Assembly (NCBI GenBank): GCA_050330095.1
Contig: JBHJOC010000064.1
Coordinates: 1-24,506 of the forward strand
Reading direction: 5' to 3'
DNA: 24,506 bases
DNA from: JBCBWG01 sp036804185
GTDB taxonomy: Bacteria > Pseudomonadota > Alphaproteobacteria > Rhizobiales > Hyphomicrobiaceae
Each line of letters begins with the position of its first letter. The stretch's first letter is position 1. The notes under the pieces were generated by a model. The model searched no databases. It saw nothing but the letters and a program-made list of their open reading frames with translations, and was not told the DNA's origin. This document shows positions 8,004-16,084 of this stretch, piece after piece. The position numbers were made by a program, and so were the translations under genes.

Positions 8004-9128
8004 GTGTACGTCGGGCTTGCCATTTCAGCAACCATCCACGCCGGCCTGATCGGGCTGGCGCTCGTCAACTTTGCAGGCACGAAGCCGCTTCGGGCACCGG
8101 TCGAACAGCCGGTCGAGGTCGCAATCATCACGGCTGACGAACTCGTCCGCCTCAAGCAAGGTGACCGCGCATCAAAGAACCTCGAGACGCAGCGCGCCCC
8201 CGAGGCTCAACAGACCGATCCCCGCAAGAAAGAGAGCCAACAGCCGCCACCCCGCCGCGCAACCGCACCACCACCGCCCCCGCCACCGCCTGCTTCCCCC
8301 GCCGTTCAGCAGGAACCGCCTCCGCCCGAGCCGCCCCCTGCCGCCGCAGCCGACCCGATCGCACAGGCGATCGCAAAACTCGAAACGCCAGCGCCCGATC
8401 CGGACGCTTTGGCGCTCCGGCGATTGCAAGACGCAGAGGCGAAAGCGGCAGAAGCCAAGGCGGCGGAGGCAAAGGCCGCCGAAGGACGCCAGCGAGCCGC
8501 AGCGGAAGCCGAAACCAAGCGTAAGGCGGAAGCAGAGCGTAAGCGCAAGGAAGCGGAAGCGAAGCGGCGTGAGGAGGAGAAAAAGCGCCGTGAGGCCGAG
8601 GACCGCCGCAAGCGTCAGCAGGCTGAGGCCGAGGCGAAGCGGCGTCAGGCCGAAGCGGAACGCAAACGTCAGGAATCCTACGAGGATCGAATGGCGGCGC
8701 TGTTGAACAAAATCCCGAATGACCGGGCGCCTCGATCAGGCTCGCAGACCGCCCCCGAAGATCGGACGCTGCCGCGAGGGCCTCAAGCCGGGGCGCCAGA
8801 AGGACGCGATACCCGGTTGACCGCCAGCCAAACCTCGATGATTGCGGTGATGATGCGCAGCCAGACGCAGACGTGCTGGAACATCAACAGCGGCATCGAA
8901 GGCGCGTCGCAAATGATCGTGGAGGTCGATGTGCGGCTGCGACGCGATGGGACCATCGACGGCACGCCGCGCGTGGTGAATGCGCGCTCGGACTCCGTCT
9001 TTCGGGATGCGGCGAACGGAGCGCTGCGCGCCTTGATTCAGTGTGCGCCCTATGATCTCCCGGCCAATCTCTACGAGGGCGGTTGGGATCATATGATCGT
9101 CACGTTCGATCCACAGAAGATGTTCTGA
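8004..9128 (+). CDS. tolA: Tol-Pal system spanning protein TolA
   Basis: TolA is anchored in the inner membrane and reaches across the periplasm to TolB/Pal. The 374-aa product starts at GTG 8004, seven bases after the GGGGGG at the end of tolR. Residues 3-25 form the anchor and contain S8-x3-H12, matching the SxxxH face that contacts TolQ/TolR in known TolA and TonB proteins. A proline-rich stretch follows (about 75-115). A long Ala/Glu/Lys/Arg helix runs from about 140 to 230. The C-terminal domain from about 275 has a cysteine on either side (QTCWN and IQCAPYD), as in the compact TolA/TonB-C fold. Domain order and length fit the family well. Confidence 0.95.
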   Translation: MYVGLAISATIHAGLIGLALVNFAGTKPLRAPVEQPVEVAIITADELVRLKQGDRASKNLETQRAPEAQQTDPRKKESQQPPPRRATAPPPPPPPPASPAVQQEPPPPEPPPAAAADPIAQAIAKLETPAPDPDALALRRLQDAEAKAAEAKAAEAKAAEGRQRAAAEAETKRKAEAERKRKEAEAKRREEEKKRREAEDRRKRQQAEAEAKRRQAEAERKRQESYEDRMAALLNKIPNDRAPRSGSQTAPEDRTLPRGPQAGAPEGRDTRLTASQTSMIAVMMRSQTQTCWNINSGIEGASQMIVEVDVRLRRDGTIDGTPRVVNARSDSVFRDAANGALRALIQCAPYDLPANLYEGGWDHMIVTFDPQKMF

Positions 9129-9177
9129 GCCTCGATTGCGGTCGTTGGACGGCCGCGCAAGGCTGGAGAGGCGAAGT

Positions 9178-10545
9178 ATGGAACGCAAGCGGTGTGAGGG
9201 GCGGTGTGAGGGAGTGACGCGGCGCACGGTGCTGGCTGCCGGCGCTGCCGTGCCGCTGTTCGGTGGCGCGGGGCTGGCCGGCCTTGGAGCGTCCCCCGCT
9301 GCAGCGCAGACGCGCGTCACGATCGATGAGGCCAACCTGCGGCCGAGGCCCATCGCCATCCCGCCGATGCTCGGCCCCGATCGTCGCCTCTCCGAGGACG
9401 TCGCTCAGGTCGTCGCGGCCAATCTGGAGCGCTCCGGGCTCTTCCGCCCGGTTGATCAGGCGGCGTTCATCGAGCAGATCGGCGACATCAATCGCGCGCC
9501 CAGATTCGCAGACTGGCGTGCGGTCGGGGCCGAAGCGCTCGTGGTCGGCGACGTCCTCCTTGCATCTGGTGGCCAGATCGAGGCGCGGTTCAGGCTCTGG
9601 GACACGGTGCTCGGAAAGTCACTGGCCGGCCAGGAGCTTGCAACGGGCGCGCAGAACTGGCGACGGATCGCGCATATGATTGCCGACCAAGTCTACGAGA
9701 AGCTGACGCTCGAACGGGGGTATTTCGATACGCGTGTCGTGTTCATCGATGAGACCGGCCCGAAGCAGAATCGGCTGAAGCGGCTCGCGATCATGGACCA
9801 GGACGGCTTCAATGTCCGGCTGCTGACCCGGGGCAACGAACTCGTTCTGACACCGCGGTTCAGCCCGACCGATCAGCGCATCACCTACATGTCCTATGCA
9901 ACAAGCGGTCAGCCGCGCGTGGTGCTGATGGACTTGCGTTCAGGGGACCGTCAGGTTGTCGGCGATTTTCCGAACATGACCTTCGCCCCGCGCTTTTCTC
10001 CGGATGGCGCGCGGATCATCATGAGCCTCCAAGATGGCGGGGCTTCACGGATCGTCGAACTGGACTTGCAATCACGACGCCTGTTCACGCTCGAAGACAG
10101 CAATGCGATCAACACGGGGCCATGTTTCGCTCCTGATGGGCGAAATCTGGTTTTTGAATCGGACCGCACCGGCACGCAGCAGCTATACGTCATGCCTGCC
10201 GGCGGGGGGCCTGCGCTCCGCATCAGTTACGGCGACGGCCGCTATTCGACCCCCGTCTGGTCGCCGCGCGGAGACTACATTGCCTTCACGAAGCAGATGT
10301 CGGGGCAGTTCCTGATCGGGGTGATGCGGCCGGACGGCTCGGGAGAACGCGTCCTGACCGAAGGCTTCCACAACGAGGGTCCAACCTGGGCGCCAAACGG
10401 ACGCGTGCTGATGTTCTTCCGTGAAAGCCCTGGAGCAAGCGGCGGTCCCCGCATCTATTCGATCGACCTCACTGGCTACAACGAGCGCTCCGTCCCGACG
10501 CCGGCTTTTGCGTCAGACCCAGCGTGGTCGCCCCTGCTGTCATAA
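9178..10545 (+). CDS. tolB: Tol-Pal system beta-propeller protein TolB with Tat-like leader
   Basis: TolB is the periplasmic propeller that exchanges between Pal and TolA. The start at 9178 has GGAGAGG six bases upstream; an earlier in-frame start at 9136 would add 14 residues and lacks an RBS. The 455-aa product begins with a leader whose TRRTVLAAG resembles a twin-arginine motif and which ends near AAAQT. Residues of about 50-175 form the N-terminal TolB domain. The rest contains repeated PD40/WD-like blades, seen as FSPTDQRITYMS, FSPDGARIIMS, FAPDGRNLVFESD and WSPRGDYIAFT. E. coli TolB uses Sec, so the Tat-like leader is worth noting. The gene ends 356 bp before the next start. Confidence 0.95.
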   Translation: MERKRCEGRCEGVTRRTVLAAGAAVPLFGGAGLAGLGASPAAAQTRVTIDEANLRPRPIAIPPMLGPDRRLSEDVAQVVAANLERSGLFRPVDQAAFIEQIGDINRAPRFADWRAVGAEALVVGDVLLASGGQIEARFRLWDTVLGKSLAGQELATGAQNWRRIAHMIADQVYEKLTLERGYFDTRVVFIDETGPKQNRLKRLAIMDQDGFNVRLLTRGNELVLTPRFSPTDQRITYMSYATSGQPRVVLMDLRSGDRQVVGDFPNMTFAPRFSPDGARIIMSLQDGGASRIVELDLQSRRLFTLEDSNAINTGPCFAPDGRNLVFESDRTGTQQLYVMPAGGGPALRISYGDGRYSTPVWSPRGDYIAFTKQMSGQFLIGVMRPDGSGERVLTEGFHNEGPTWAPNGRVLMFFRESPGASGGPRIYSIDLTGYNERSVPTPAFASDPAWSPLLS

Positions 10546-10901
10546 CCCGTGCGTCCGATTTCGCACGCAGGCCCTGCCTTCATGACCCAGTCCGCGCCAG
10601 TCGTTTGGCGTTCTTTAACCGAATCGCGGATAAGCATGGAACCCGCTTTGATCGCGTCAGAGGCCAACGATGTTGCCCCGACGCGACCGTCAGATGTCGC
10701 CCTAAGTCCCGCTTTTTCCCGTGGTATTTTGGCATCTGATGGACTGAAACCCGTGGCCGATTGGGGACGATCCTTGATTGCCATTGGTGCGATGAGTACC
10801 CGTGTGAGTGGTTGATGCCGAACCGCATTGCGTGCGTGTGGACCTCAGGGGGGCGCGGACGCATTGGGCTGACCGACTGCCTTTGAACAGGAGAGACTAC
10901 T
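10546..10901 (+). other. Spacer between tolB and the small lipoprotein gene
   Basis: I see no gene in this 356-bp spacer. Just after the tolB stop, CGTGCG (10548-10553) and CGCACG (10562-10567) can form a six-base-pair hairpin with an eight-base loop. It lacks a following T-run and is a poor terminator. An open frame of 88 codons at 10549-10815 has no recognisable features. No convincing promoter could be assigned, although the downstream small gene probably needs one. Confidence 0.5.
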
Positions 10902-11024
10902 ATGAAAAGCGCAATCGTCCTTGCTGCTGTGATCGCCGCTGTTGCAGTTGGCGCGTGCCGCAAAGAAGTGCACCACACGCCGATGAAGCTCGGCGCGCCG
11001 GCTGCTGAGCAGGTCGCTCGCTAA
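10902..11024 (+). CDS. 40-residue putative lipoprotein, function unknown
   Basis: This gene encodes 40 aa. The ATG at 10902 has an excellent RBS, AGGAGA at 10889-10894, seven bases upstream. Residues 1-18 form a short signal (one basic residue, then an Ala/Val/Ile hydrophobic core) ending in the lipobox VGA-C19. The mature part is only 22 residues, CRKEVHHTPMKLGAP followed by AAEQVAR, so after lipidation it would be a membrane-attached peptide. A strong hairpin terminator follows 41 bp after the stop, making this a self-contained short unit between tolB and pal. I do not recognise a named family. Entericidin-like lipoproteins are comparable in size but not in sequence as far as I can tell. 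RBS, lipobox and terminator together make it likely real. Confidence 0.8.
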   Translation: MKSAIVLAAVIAAVAVGACRKEVHHTPMKLGAPAAEQVAR

Positions 11025-11064
11025 GCTGTTTTCGCACTGGTCCCAGGCCGGTCGATTCAGTTCG

Positions 11065-11096
11065 AAAGCCGTTGTCCGACAGGGCAGCGGCTTTTG
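11065..11096 (+). terminator. Rho-independent terminator after the small lipoprotein gene
   Basis: AAAGCCG (11065-11071) pairs perfectly with CGGCTTT (11088-11094). The inner TTGTCC/GGGCAG pairs fully if two G-U pairs are allowed, giving a 13-bp stem with a GACA loop. It ends in a short T-run (11092-11095). The stem is strong and the T-run modest. Confidence 0.75.
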
Positions 11097-11563
11097 TGCT
11101 TGCCAACGCTGGGTGCTGTCTCTGCGAGCAAGTCGCGGAGACCATCACCCGCTTGGTGCTCGTGTGATGTCTGTTGGCAGCATTCGGGCTGATCCGCGTT
11201 AAAGGTGTGCGATTGCCGTGAATTGCTGCGGTTTCGGCCTTATTTCGGAACGACGCATGCGGTACCGCCACTGTGGGGTCGAGGGTCGCGCGCGCGTTCA
11301 GGATGCCGCGTGCTGCGCAGATGGCGGCCTGTGGTGTCGGATTGGGTGGCCACGGTGGATTCCAGGGCGACGGGACGTTTGCGGCAATTTGCGCTGTCTT
11401 GTTCGAGCATGACAGCCCGGTTTCGGGTCGTGCCGACCGGGTCTCGCGATGTAGCTCGAACCCGAGAGAGTTCGTGTCTCCCGGGACTTCGACTGGCGGA
11501 TGTCCCGCAGTGGGCGGCAGCTCAATACGAGCCTCAAACCGCGCCGGACAGAGGGAACGGGTC
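11097..11563 (+). other. Spacer upstream of pal
   Basis: No gene is supported in this 467-bp spacer. Open frames here continue into pal (same phase from 11273) or lie in other phases, but lack an RBS and any recognisable sequence. Because a terminator lies at its left edge, pal probably has its own promoter here. The best candidate I could find (TTGGCA at 11174-11179 with a poor -10) is too weak to annotate. Confidence 0.5.
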
Positions 11564-12079
11564 ATGATGAAGCTTAAGTCCGCCGCGCTTGCAGCGTTGA
11601 TTGCGGGATTTGCTGCTTTCGTCGCTGGTTGCTCGCAGAGCGGAGCCAACCCCGATTCGGCTCAGCTTGCCTCATCCGACCGGAATGGGATCAACGCGCC
11701 AGCGACACCGGGATCGCGTCGCGATTTCGCGCAAAACGTCGGTGATCTGGTCTATTTCAGCACGGATAGCTCGGATCTGACCCCGGAGGCCCAGCAGACG
11801 CTGCGTGCTCAGGCGCAGTGGCTCAACCGGTATCCTCAATTCACGATCACGGTTGAAGGGCACGCTGACGAGCGTGGAACCCGCGAATACAACATCGCGC
11901 TGGGGGCGCGGCGCGCAACCGCTGTGCGGGACTTCTTGGCGCGAAGCGGTGTCGATCCGCGCCGGCTGCGGACGATCTCGTTCGGCAAGGAACGTCCCGT
12001 TGCCGTCTGCAACGATATTTCTTGCTGGTCGCAGAACCGGCGCGCGCAGACGATCTTGAACAGCCGCACGGATTCCTGA
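11564..12079 (+). CDS. pal: Peptidoglycan-associated lipoprotein Pal
   Basis: Pal is an outer-membrane lipoprotein that binds peptidoglycan and is the outer anchor of the Tol system. The 171-aa product starts at ATG 11564 with GAGGGA seven bases upstream (a second ATG follows directly). The signal ends in lipobox VAG-C23. The OmpA C-terminal domain follows, with VYFSTDSSDLTP and GHADERGTREYN. D102 and R117 occupy the positions that contact meso-diaminopimelate in known OmpA/Pal domains. Near the end, C149-x4-C154 precedes the conserved NRRA. The protein is a standard Pal of normal length. It is separated from tolB by about 1 kb that includes the small lipoprotein gene and its terminator. Confidence 0.96.
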   Translation: MMKLKSAALAALIAGFAAFVAGCSQSGANPDSAQLASSDRNGINAPATPGSRRDFAQNVGDLVYFSTDSSDLTPEAQQTLRAQAQWLNRYPQFTITVEGHADERGTREYNIALGARRATAVRDFLARSGVDPRRLRTISFGKERPVAVCNDISCWSQNRRAQTILNSRTDS

Positions 12080-12575
12080 GCATTCGCGCCATGCGGCTCG
12101 TGCCAGACCTGTCCACATCCGTTGGGTGATTCGATCCGAGGTCGTGCCGAAGTTCAACCTCAGGGCCACTTGAGCAATGTCGGGTCAGACGGAGCCGATT
12201 TGTTGCTTGCCGATCGGATGAAATTTCAGCCGGCTCAACACAGTAGAACGTCGTCATTCGATCGCCTGGCTGCCTTGCGGCCGCGTGTGATCGGGACGAT
12301 GCATTCGTGCGAGATCGCGGTCGATCAGCCGGTGGCAGATCGCCATGCGCACGCCTGATGGCCCCGGCTTCAATGGATGCACGTTGCGATGCCCACGGTG
12401 CAGCAGCAGCGGAGCCCTTAAGCGTTCAGGTCGCATTCAGCGTCGATGATAGCACTTGGGCAATGTGGACACGGGCCAGCTTTTTGATGGCGTCGGTCTC
12501 TGAAATTGCCTAAGTGTTGCCCGAATGCCCGAGCACCGTCTCGCGCATGGGGTTCTGACCTGGGGGGGCGAGCCT
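12080..12575 (+). other. Spacer between pal and the OmpA-like gene
   Basis: I find no gene, RNA or clear regulatory element in this 496-bp stretch. Short open frames on both strands lack an RBS and recognisable content. There is no good terminator directly after pal. Confidence 0.5.
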
Positions 12576-13475
12576 ATGGTTTCGGTATTCGCGCGTTGTG
12601 TGTCGCCTGTGCGATCCGTTGCGCAGCTTGCAATAAATGTTTCGGTGCTGACCGCTGTCGCGGCGTCTGCTGCTTTTGCCGGCGGTGAGGGCGATCGCTG
12701 GGTCACGGAGGTCTTGCAGAGCCGGACCAGTCCGGTTGTGGGGCACACCAGCACGATCGCAAACCCGGACGCCGAAAGTTATGGGCGTTTGCCGGACGGG
12801 CCCCGCGATATCGCCGACCAGAGCGATGACACGGCAGCAGCGACGCTCGGTGTCGCCGAATCCTACTTCAAGCTTGGTGATGACGCAGCCGGGCGCCGCA
12901 CGCTCGAAGTCCTTGTCGCCCGTTTCCCGGACACGCCCGAAGCGGAACACGCCAGGGCCCGCTTGGCCTACCTCTATGCGACGACCAGCACGCAGGCGTT
13001 CGGCATTACGCGGTTCGCACTCGGTGGACCCGTTCCCAATCCCGGCACGGCCGCCGGATCGGCTGACGATCGCCCGTCGTTGATCCCAGGAATTTCATGG
13101 GTTTTGCCGATCGCTCAGCCGCTCGGCGAGCAGTTCAGGCAGGACGTTGCCGATCGGATTTTCTTTGCAGCATTCAGCAGCGAATTGGGCCAGCGCACCC
13201 GCGCGATCCTCGACGCCCAAGCGCAATGGCTCACCTCTCGTCCCGAAGCGCGGGTGATCATCGAAGCTTTTGGCGACGAGGCGGATGCTTATCCGTTCAA
13301 TGACGAGTTCGCCCGCCAGCGCGCACAGGCGGTCAGAGATTATCTGGTCGCAGGCGGCGTTGCCGAGAACCGGATCACGATTAATGCCGCCGCATCCGCA
13401 GCGGGCCTTGGAGAGTGTTCGACCGCGGACTGCCGAGCCCGCAATCGCCGTGCCGTGACAATCGTTACCAACTGA
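12576..13475 (+). CDS. Exported TPR-like/OmpA-domain hybrid protein
   Basis: This 299-aa protein starts at ATG 12576, with a run of seven G (12562-12568) eight bases upstream; an earlier in-frame ATG at 12525 would add 17 residues without an RBS. The N-terminal signal ends at about AFA-GG and has no lipobox, so the protein is probably soluble in the periplasm. Residues of about 86-135 resemble the TPR repeats of CpoB (AESYFKLGDDAAGRRTLEVL, then FPDTPEAEHARARLAYLYA). Residues of about 192-299 form an OmpA C-terminal domain close to Pal's. D234 and R249 keep the peptidoglycan-contact positions, and C281-x4-C286 precedes NRRA as in Pal. It lies between pal and cpoB. I infer a peptidoglycan-binding accessory of the Tol system; I know of no named family for it. 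Confidence 0.85.
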   Translation: MVSVFARCVSPVRSVAQLAINVSVLTAVAASAAFAGGEGDRWVTEVLQSRTSPVVGHTSTIANPDAESYGRLPDGPRDIADQSDDTAAATLGVAESYFKLGDDAAGRRTLEVLVARFPDTPEAEHARARLAYLYATTSTQAFGITRFALGGPVPNPGTAAGSADDRPSLIPGISWVLPIAQPLGEQFRQDVADRIFFAAFSSELGQRTRAILDAQAQWLTSRPEARVIIEAFGDEADAYPFNDEFARQRAQAVRDYLVAGGVAENRITINAAASAAGLGECSTADCRARNRRAVTIVTN

Positions 13476-13884
13476 GCGGCCAACCGAAGAATCGGAATCA
13501 ATCCCCGACCCGTGCGTGTGTCGGGGCCCGATGCGGACGGTTTCTTGCAGCCGGTGTTGTCAACCAAGCAACTGGGGCATCGCGAGTCGCGCTGTCCCCT
13601 GATGCGGGATGGCTCAGTGCTTGCGGCGAGCGTCGGCGCTGTCGTAAGGGTTCGAGGTGTATGACCGCGCCGGGCGATTGGTGTCGCCGCGGGACGTGGT
13701 CCTTTGATCGACGGGCGGAGCGGGTGCTATGGCGCGGTGTTGCAAGCCGAGTGTTGCATTTCTGACGCCTGTTGCTTGGTCGCAGCATAGTCCCGAACCA
13801 TGCGTCAGACGCCGAAGCAGAGATAAAATCAGAGAGAGGCTCGGGTTCCTTGTGGCCCCGGCGCTCGGTCGGGTGCACGCTGCG
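13476..13884 (+). other. Spacer upstream of cpoB, with a hairpin
   Basis: CCCCGAC (13503-13509) and GTCGGGG (13520-13526) form a perfect seven-base-pair GC-rich stem with a ten-base loop, 27 bp after the preceding stop. With no T-run it may be a weak or Rho-assisted terminator or a transcript-end stabiliser. TAAAAT at 13824-13829 resembles a -10 box, but no matching -35 is visible. No gene is supported. Confidence 0.5.
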
Positions 13885-14772
13885 ATGGGCACCAAGTGGC
13901 GGAGCCGGAACAGGGGCGGCTGGGTTCTCGCACTCCTCGTTTGTGCAGCCGCCGGGGTGTCGGTTGGTGTGGCGGCTCTTCCCGCTGGCGCACAGGGTCG
14001 CGGTGCGGCGAGTGAGACAGAGCAGCTCCGGGCGCGGGTCGAACAACTCGAGGGGCAGTTGATCGATCTGCAGGTTCTCGTTGGAACGCTCGAGTCGCTC
14101 GCGCGCAGCCCGACGCCTGCGCGTAGCAGTTCCTCGTTTGAGGGTGCCGGCGGATCCGAAGCACAGCGCATCTCAATGCTCGAGACACAGGTTCGTGCTC
14201 TGTCGGCCCAAATCGAGCAGATGTCGTCGGCGCAGCGCACGACCCAGGGGACCGTAGTTGGCCCACCGGCTGGCGATGACCAGCGTTCGTTCGTCGTCCC
14301 AGGGTTCGGTCAGACGACCGTTGTGCCAAGTGGCGATCCGATTGGCGGGCTGCTTCGTGGCCAGGAATCCACCAACAGCATCGCCCGGTCGCCACAAGCC
14401 GACTACGAGCGGGCCTATGGGGCGCTGCTCCAACAGAACTACGATGCGGCCGAGGCCCAATTCCTGAGCTTTCTTGAAGCATTCCCGCGCCATGAACTGG
14501 CTGGCATCGCGCAGTACTGGCTCGGCGAAATTTACCTCGTTCGGAAAGATTACGCCGCCGCCGAAATCGCGTTCGTGCGCGCTTACCGGACTTATCCCAC
14601 CAGCACCAAGGCCGCAGACAGTATGCTTGGGCATGCCATCGCGCTTGGCCAGATGCGCCAGACTGTAGCGGCGTGCGGCGCGCTCGAGCGGCTTGACCAG
14701 CAGTTTCCTGACGCTCCAGCGCATGTCCGTCGAAGGGCAGCGGACGAGCGCGTGCAGCTTCGCTGTGGGTGA
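13885..14772 (+). CDS. cpoB: Tol-Pal system coordinator CpoB (YbgF)
   Basis: CpoB is a periplasmic TPR protein that coordinates Tol-Pal activity with peptidoglycan synthesis at division. The product has about 295 aa. It has a signal peptide (hydrophobic core WVLALLVCAAAGVSVGVAAL, ending near GAQG) and an N-terminal coiled coil (SETEQLRARVEQLEGQLIDL). A Ser/Gly/Pro-rich linker and three TPR repeats follow, including ERAYGALLQQNYDAAEAQFL and YWLGEIYLVRKDYAAAEIAF. The start is uncertain: the ATG at 13885 gives a normal signal peptide but has only a poor RBS. GTG codons at 13852 and 13873 and an ATG at 13729 are in frame. Confidence 0.9.
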   Translation: MGTKWRSRNRGGWVLALLVCAAAGVSVGVAALPAGAQGRGAASETEQLRARVEQLEGQLIDLQVLVGTLESLARSPTPARSSSSFEGAGGSEAQRISMLETQVRALSAQIEQMSSAQRTTQGTVVGPPAGDDQRSFVVPGFGQTTVVPSGDPIGGLLRGQESTNSIARSPQADYERAYGALLQQNYDAAEAQFLSFLEAFPRHELAGIAQYWLGEIYLVRKDYAAAEIAFVRAYRTYPTSTKAADSMLGHAIALGQMRQTVAACGALERLDQQFPDAPAHVRRRAADERVQLRCG

Positions 14773-14872
14773 TGGGATCCGACCGCACGCGACCGATGCT
14801 CCGGCCACGCCAACCTGACGGTAACACTTGTGTGGTGTACGTCTCGGATGGGGTGTTCGGAGTGGATGACAG

Positions 14873-15853
14873 ATGACGGTCCTCGTCACGGGCGGCGCCG
14901 GATATATCGGCAGCCACATGGTTTTGGCGCTGCTAGATCGCGGTGAGCGCGTCGTTGTGATCGACAACCTGTCGACCGGTTTCCGCTGGGCGGTTCCACC
15001 GGCTGCTGATTTGATCGTCGGGGATGTCGCGGATGCAGCGTGCGTGCGTGCGGCCCTTGCCGACCATGCGATCGATTCGATCATTCATTTTGCAGGGTCG
15101 ATCATCGTTCCTGAATCGGTTGCCAATCCGCTCAAGTATTACGCCAACAATACCGCCGCCTCACGCACGCTCATCGAAGCGGCTGTCGGGGCTGGCGTTC
15201 AGTGCTTCATCTTTTCGTCCACCGCTGCTGTCTATGGCAATCCTGAGACCAATCCCGTCGCCGAGACCGCACGGTTGGCTCCAATGTCTCCCTATGGCTC
15301 TTCAAAGCTGATGACAGAGACCATGCTCGCAGACGTCGCTGCGGCGCACCCGCTGCGATACGTTGCCCTGCGATATTTCAATGTCGCGGGCGCCGATCCA
15401 CTTGGCCGTTCCGGCCAGTCGACGCCAAATGCAACGCACCTCATCAAGGTCGCGTGCGAAACTGCACTCGGCAAGCGCATGAAGATGAGTGTGTTCGGAA
15501 CCGATTATCCAACAGCTGATGGAACGTGCATTCGCGACTACATCCATGTGACGGACCTGGCGGCAGCCCATCTGAACGCCCTGGATCACCTGCGGAACGG
15601 TGGGGCGTCGAACATTTTCAACTGCGGCTATTCGCGTGGCTATTCGGTGCGCGAGGTGATCGATGCGGTGAAACGGGTCTGCGGTGTTGATTTCACAGTC
15701 GAGGAAGTCGCGCGCCGAGCCGGCGATCCTGCAGCGATCGTCGCCGCGTCGGAGAAGATCCGCTCGGTCCTGGGATGGACACCCAAGCATGACGATCTCG
15801 ATCGCATCGTCGCGCAAGCTCTCGCCTGGGAGCGCGCGCTCGCCGAGCGCTGA
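14873..15853 (+). CDS. galE: UDP-glucose 4-epimerase GalE
   Basis: GalE interconverts UDP-glucose and UDP-galactose for surface polysaccharide synthesis. The 326-aa protein is an extended short-chain dehydrogenase. It has the NAD-binding TGGAGYIGSH at 6-15, the IDNLSTG segment at 30-36, the SST triad serine/threonine at 115-117, and the catalytic Y141-x3-K145 in SPYGSSK. The substrate region contains ALRYFNVAGADP and GTCIRDYIHVTDL. GGAG lies ten bases upstream of the ATG. It starts 100 bp after cpoB in the same direction. The length and motifs are those of a full functional enzyme. Nucleotide-sugar substrate preference (UDP-Glc or UDP-GlcNAc) cannot be told from this. Confidence 0.96.
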   Translation: MTVLVTGGAGYIGSHMVLALLDRGERVVVIDNLSTGFRWAVPPAADLIVGDVADAACVRAALADHAIDSIIHFAGSIIVPESVANPLKYYANNTAASRTLIEAAVGAGVQCFIFSSTAAVYGNPETNPVAETARLAPMSPYGSSKLMTETMLADVAAAHPLRYVALRYFNVAGADPLGRSGQSTPNATHLIKVACETALGKRMKMSVFGTDYPTADGTCIRDYIHVTDLAAAHLNALDHLRNGGASNIFNCGYSRGYSVREVIDAVKRVCGVDFTVEEVARRAGDPAAIVAASEKIRSVLGWTPKHDDLDRIVAQALAWERALAER

Positions 15854-15914
15854 GGTTGCGTCGCGACGGCGCGAAAGCAACGCGCATCCCGTGTAGGGCT
15901 CCATCAGCGCTCAA

Positions 15915-15935
15915 TTGGCCACATTCTGTCGCCAA
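15915..15935. promoter_or_regulatory. Inverted repeat TTGGC-N11-GCCAA upstream of transglycosylase genes
   Basis: TTGGC (15915-15919) and GCCAA (15931-15935) form a perfect interrupted palindrome 61 bp after galE and about 150 bp before the probable transglycosylase start. The 11-base gap and arm length would fit a dimeric regulator site (LysR-type sites are similar), but a chance occurrence is possible. No promoter could be placed with confidence. Confidence 0.3.
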
Positions 15936-16084
15936 CGAACTGATACGCGAACCCGATGAGGCGTGTGTGCGGAGCTGCGATGTTGTTTGCGAGGGCTTGT
16001 CAGAGTCACGGCACGGGGCGTGGCGCAGCCCCACGAGACGGGCTTGCGCACCGTGTGAGGCGAGGCAGCGCAGCGGAAGCGCGC

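Noticed and set aside
10549..10815. 88-codon open frame between tolB and the small lipoprotein
   Set aside because: It has no RBS, no recognisable motif and no typical codon pattern; probably chance in GC-rich DNA.
11174..11202. Promoter-like TTGGCA with a downstream CGTTAA before pal
   Set aside because: The -10 match is too poor to distinguish it from background.
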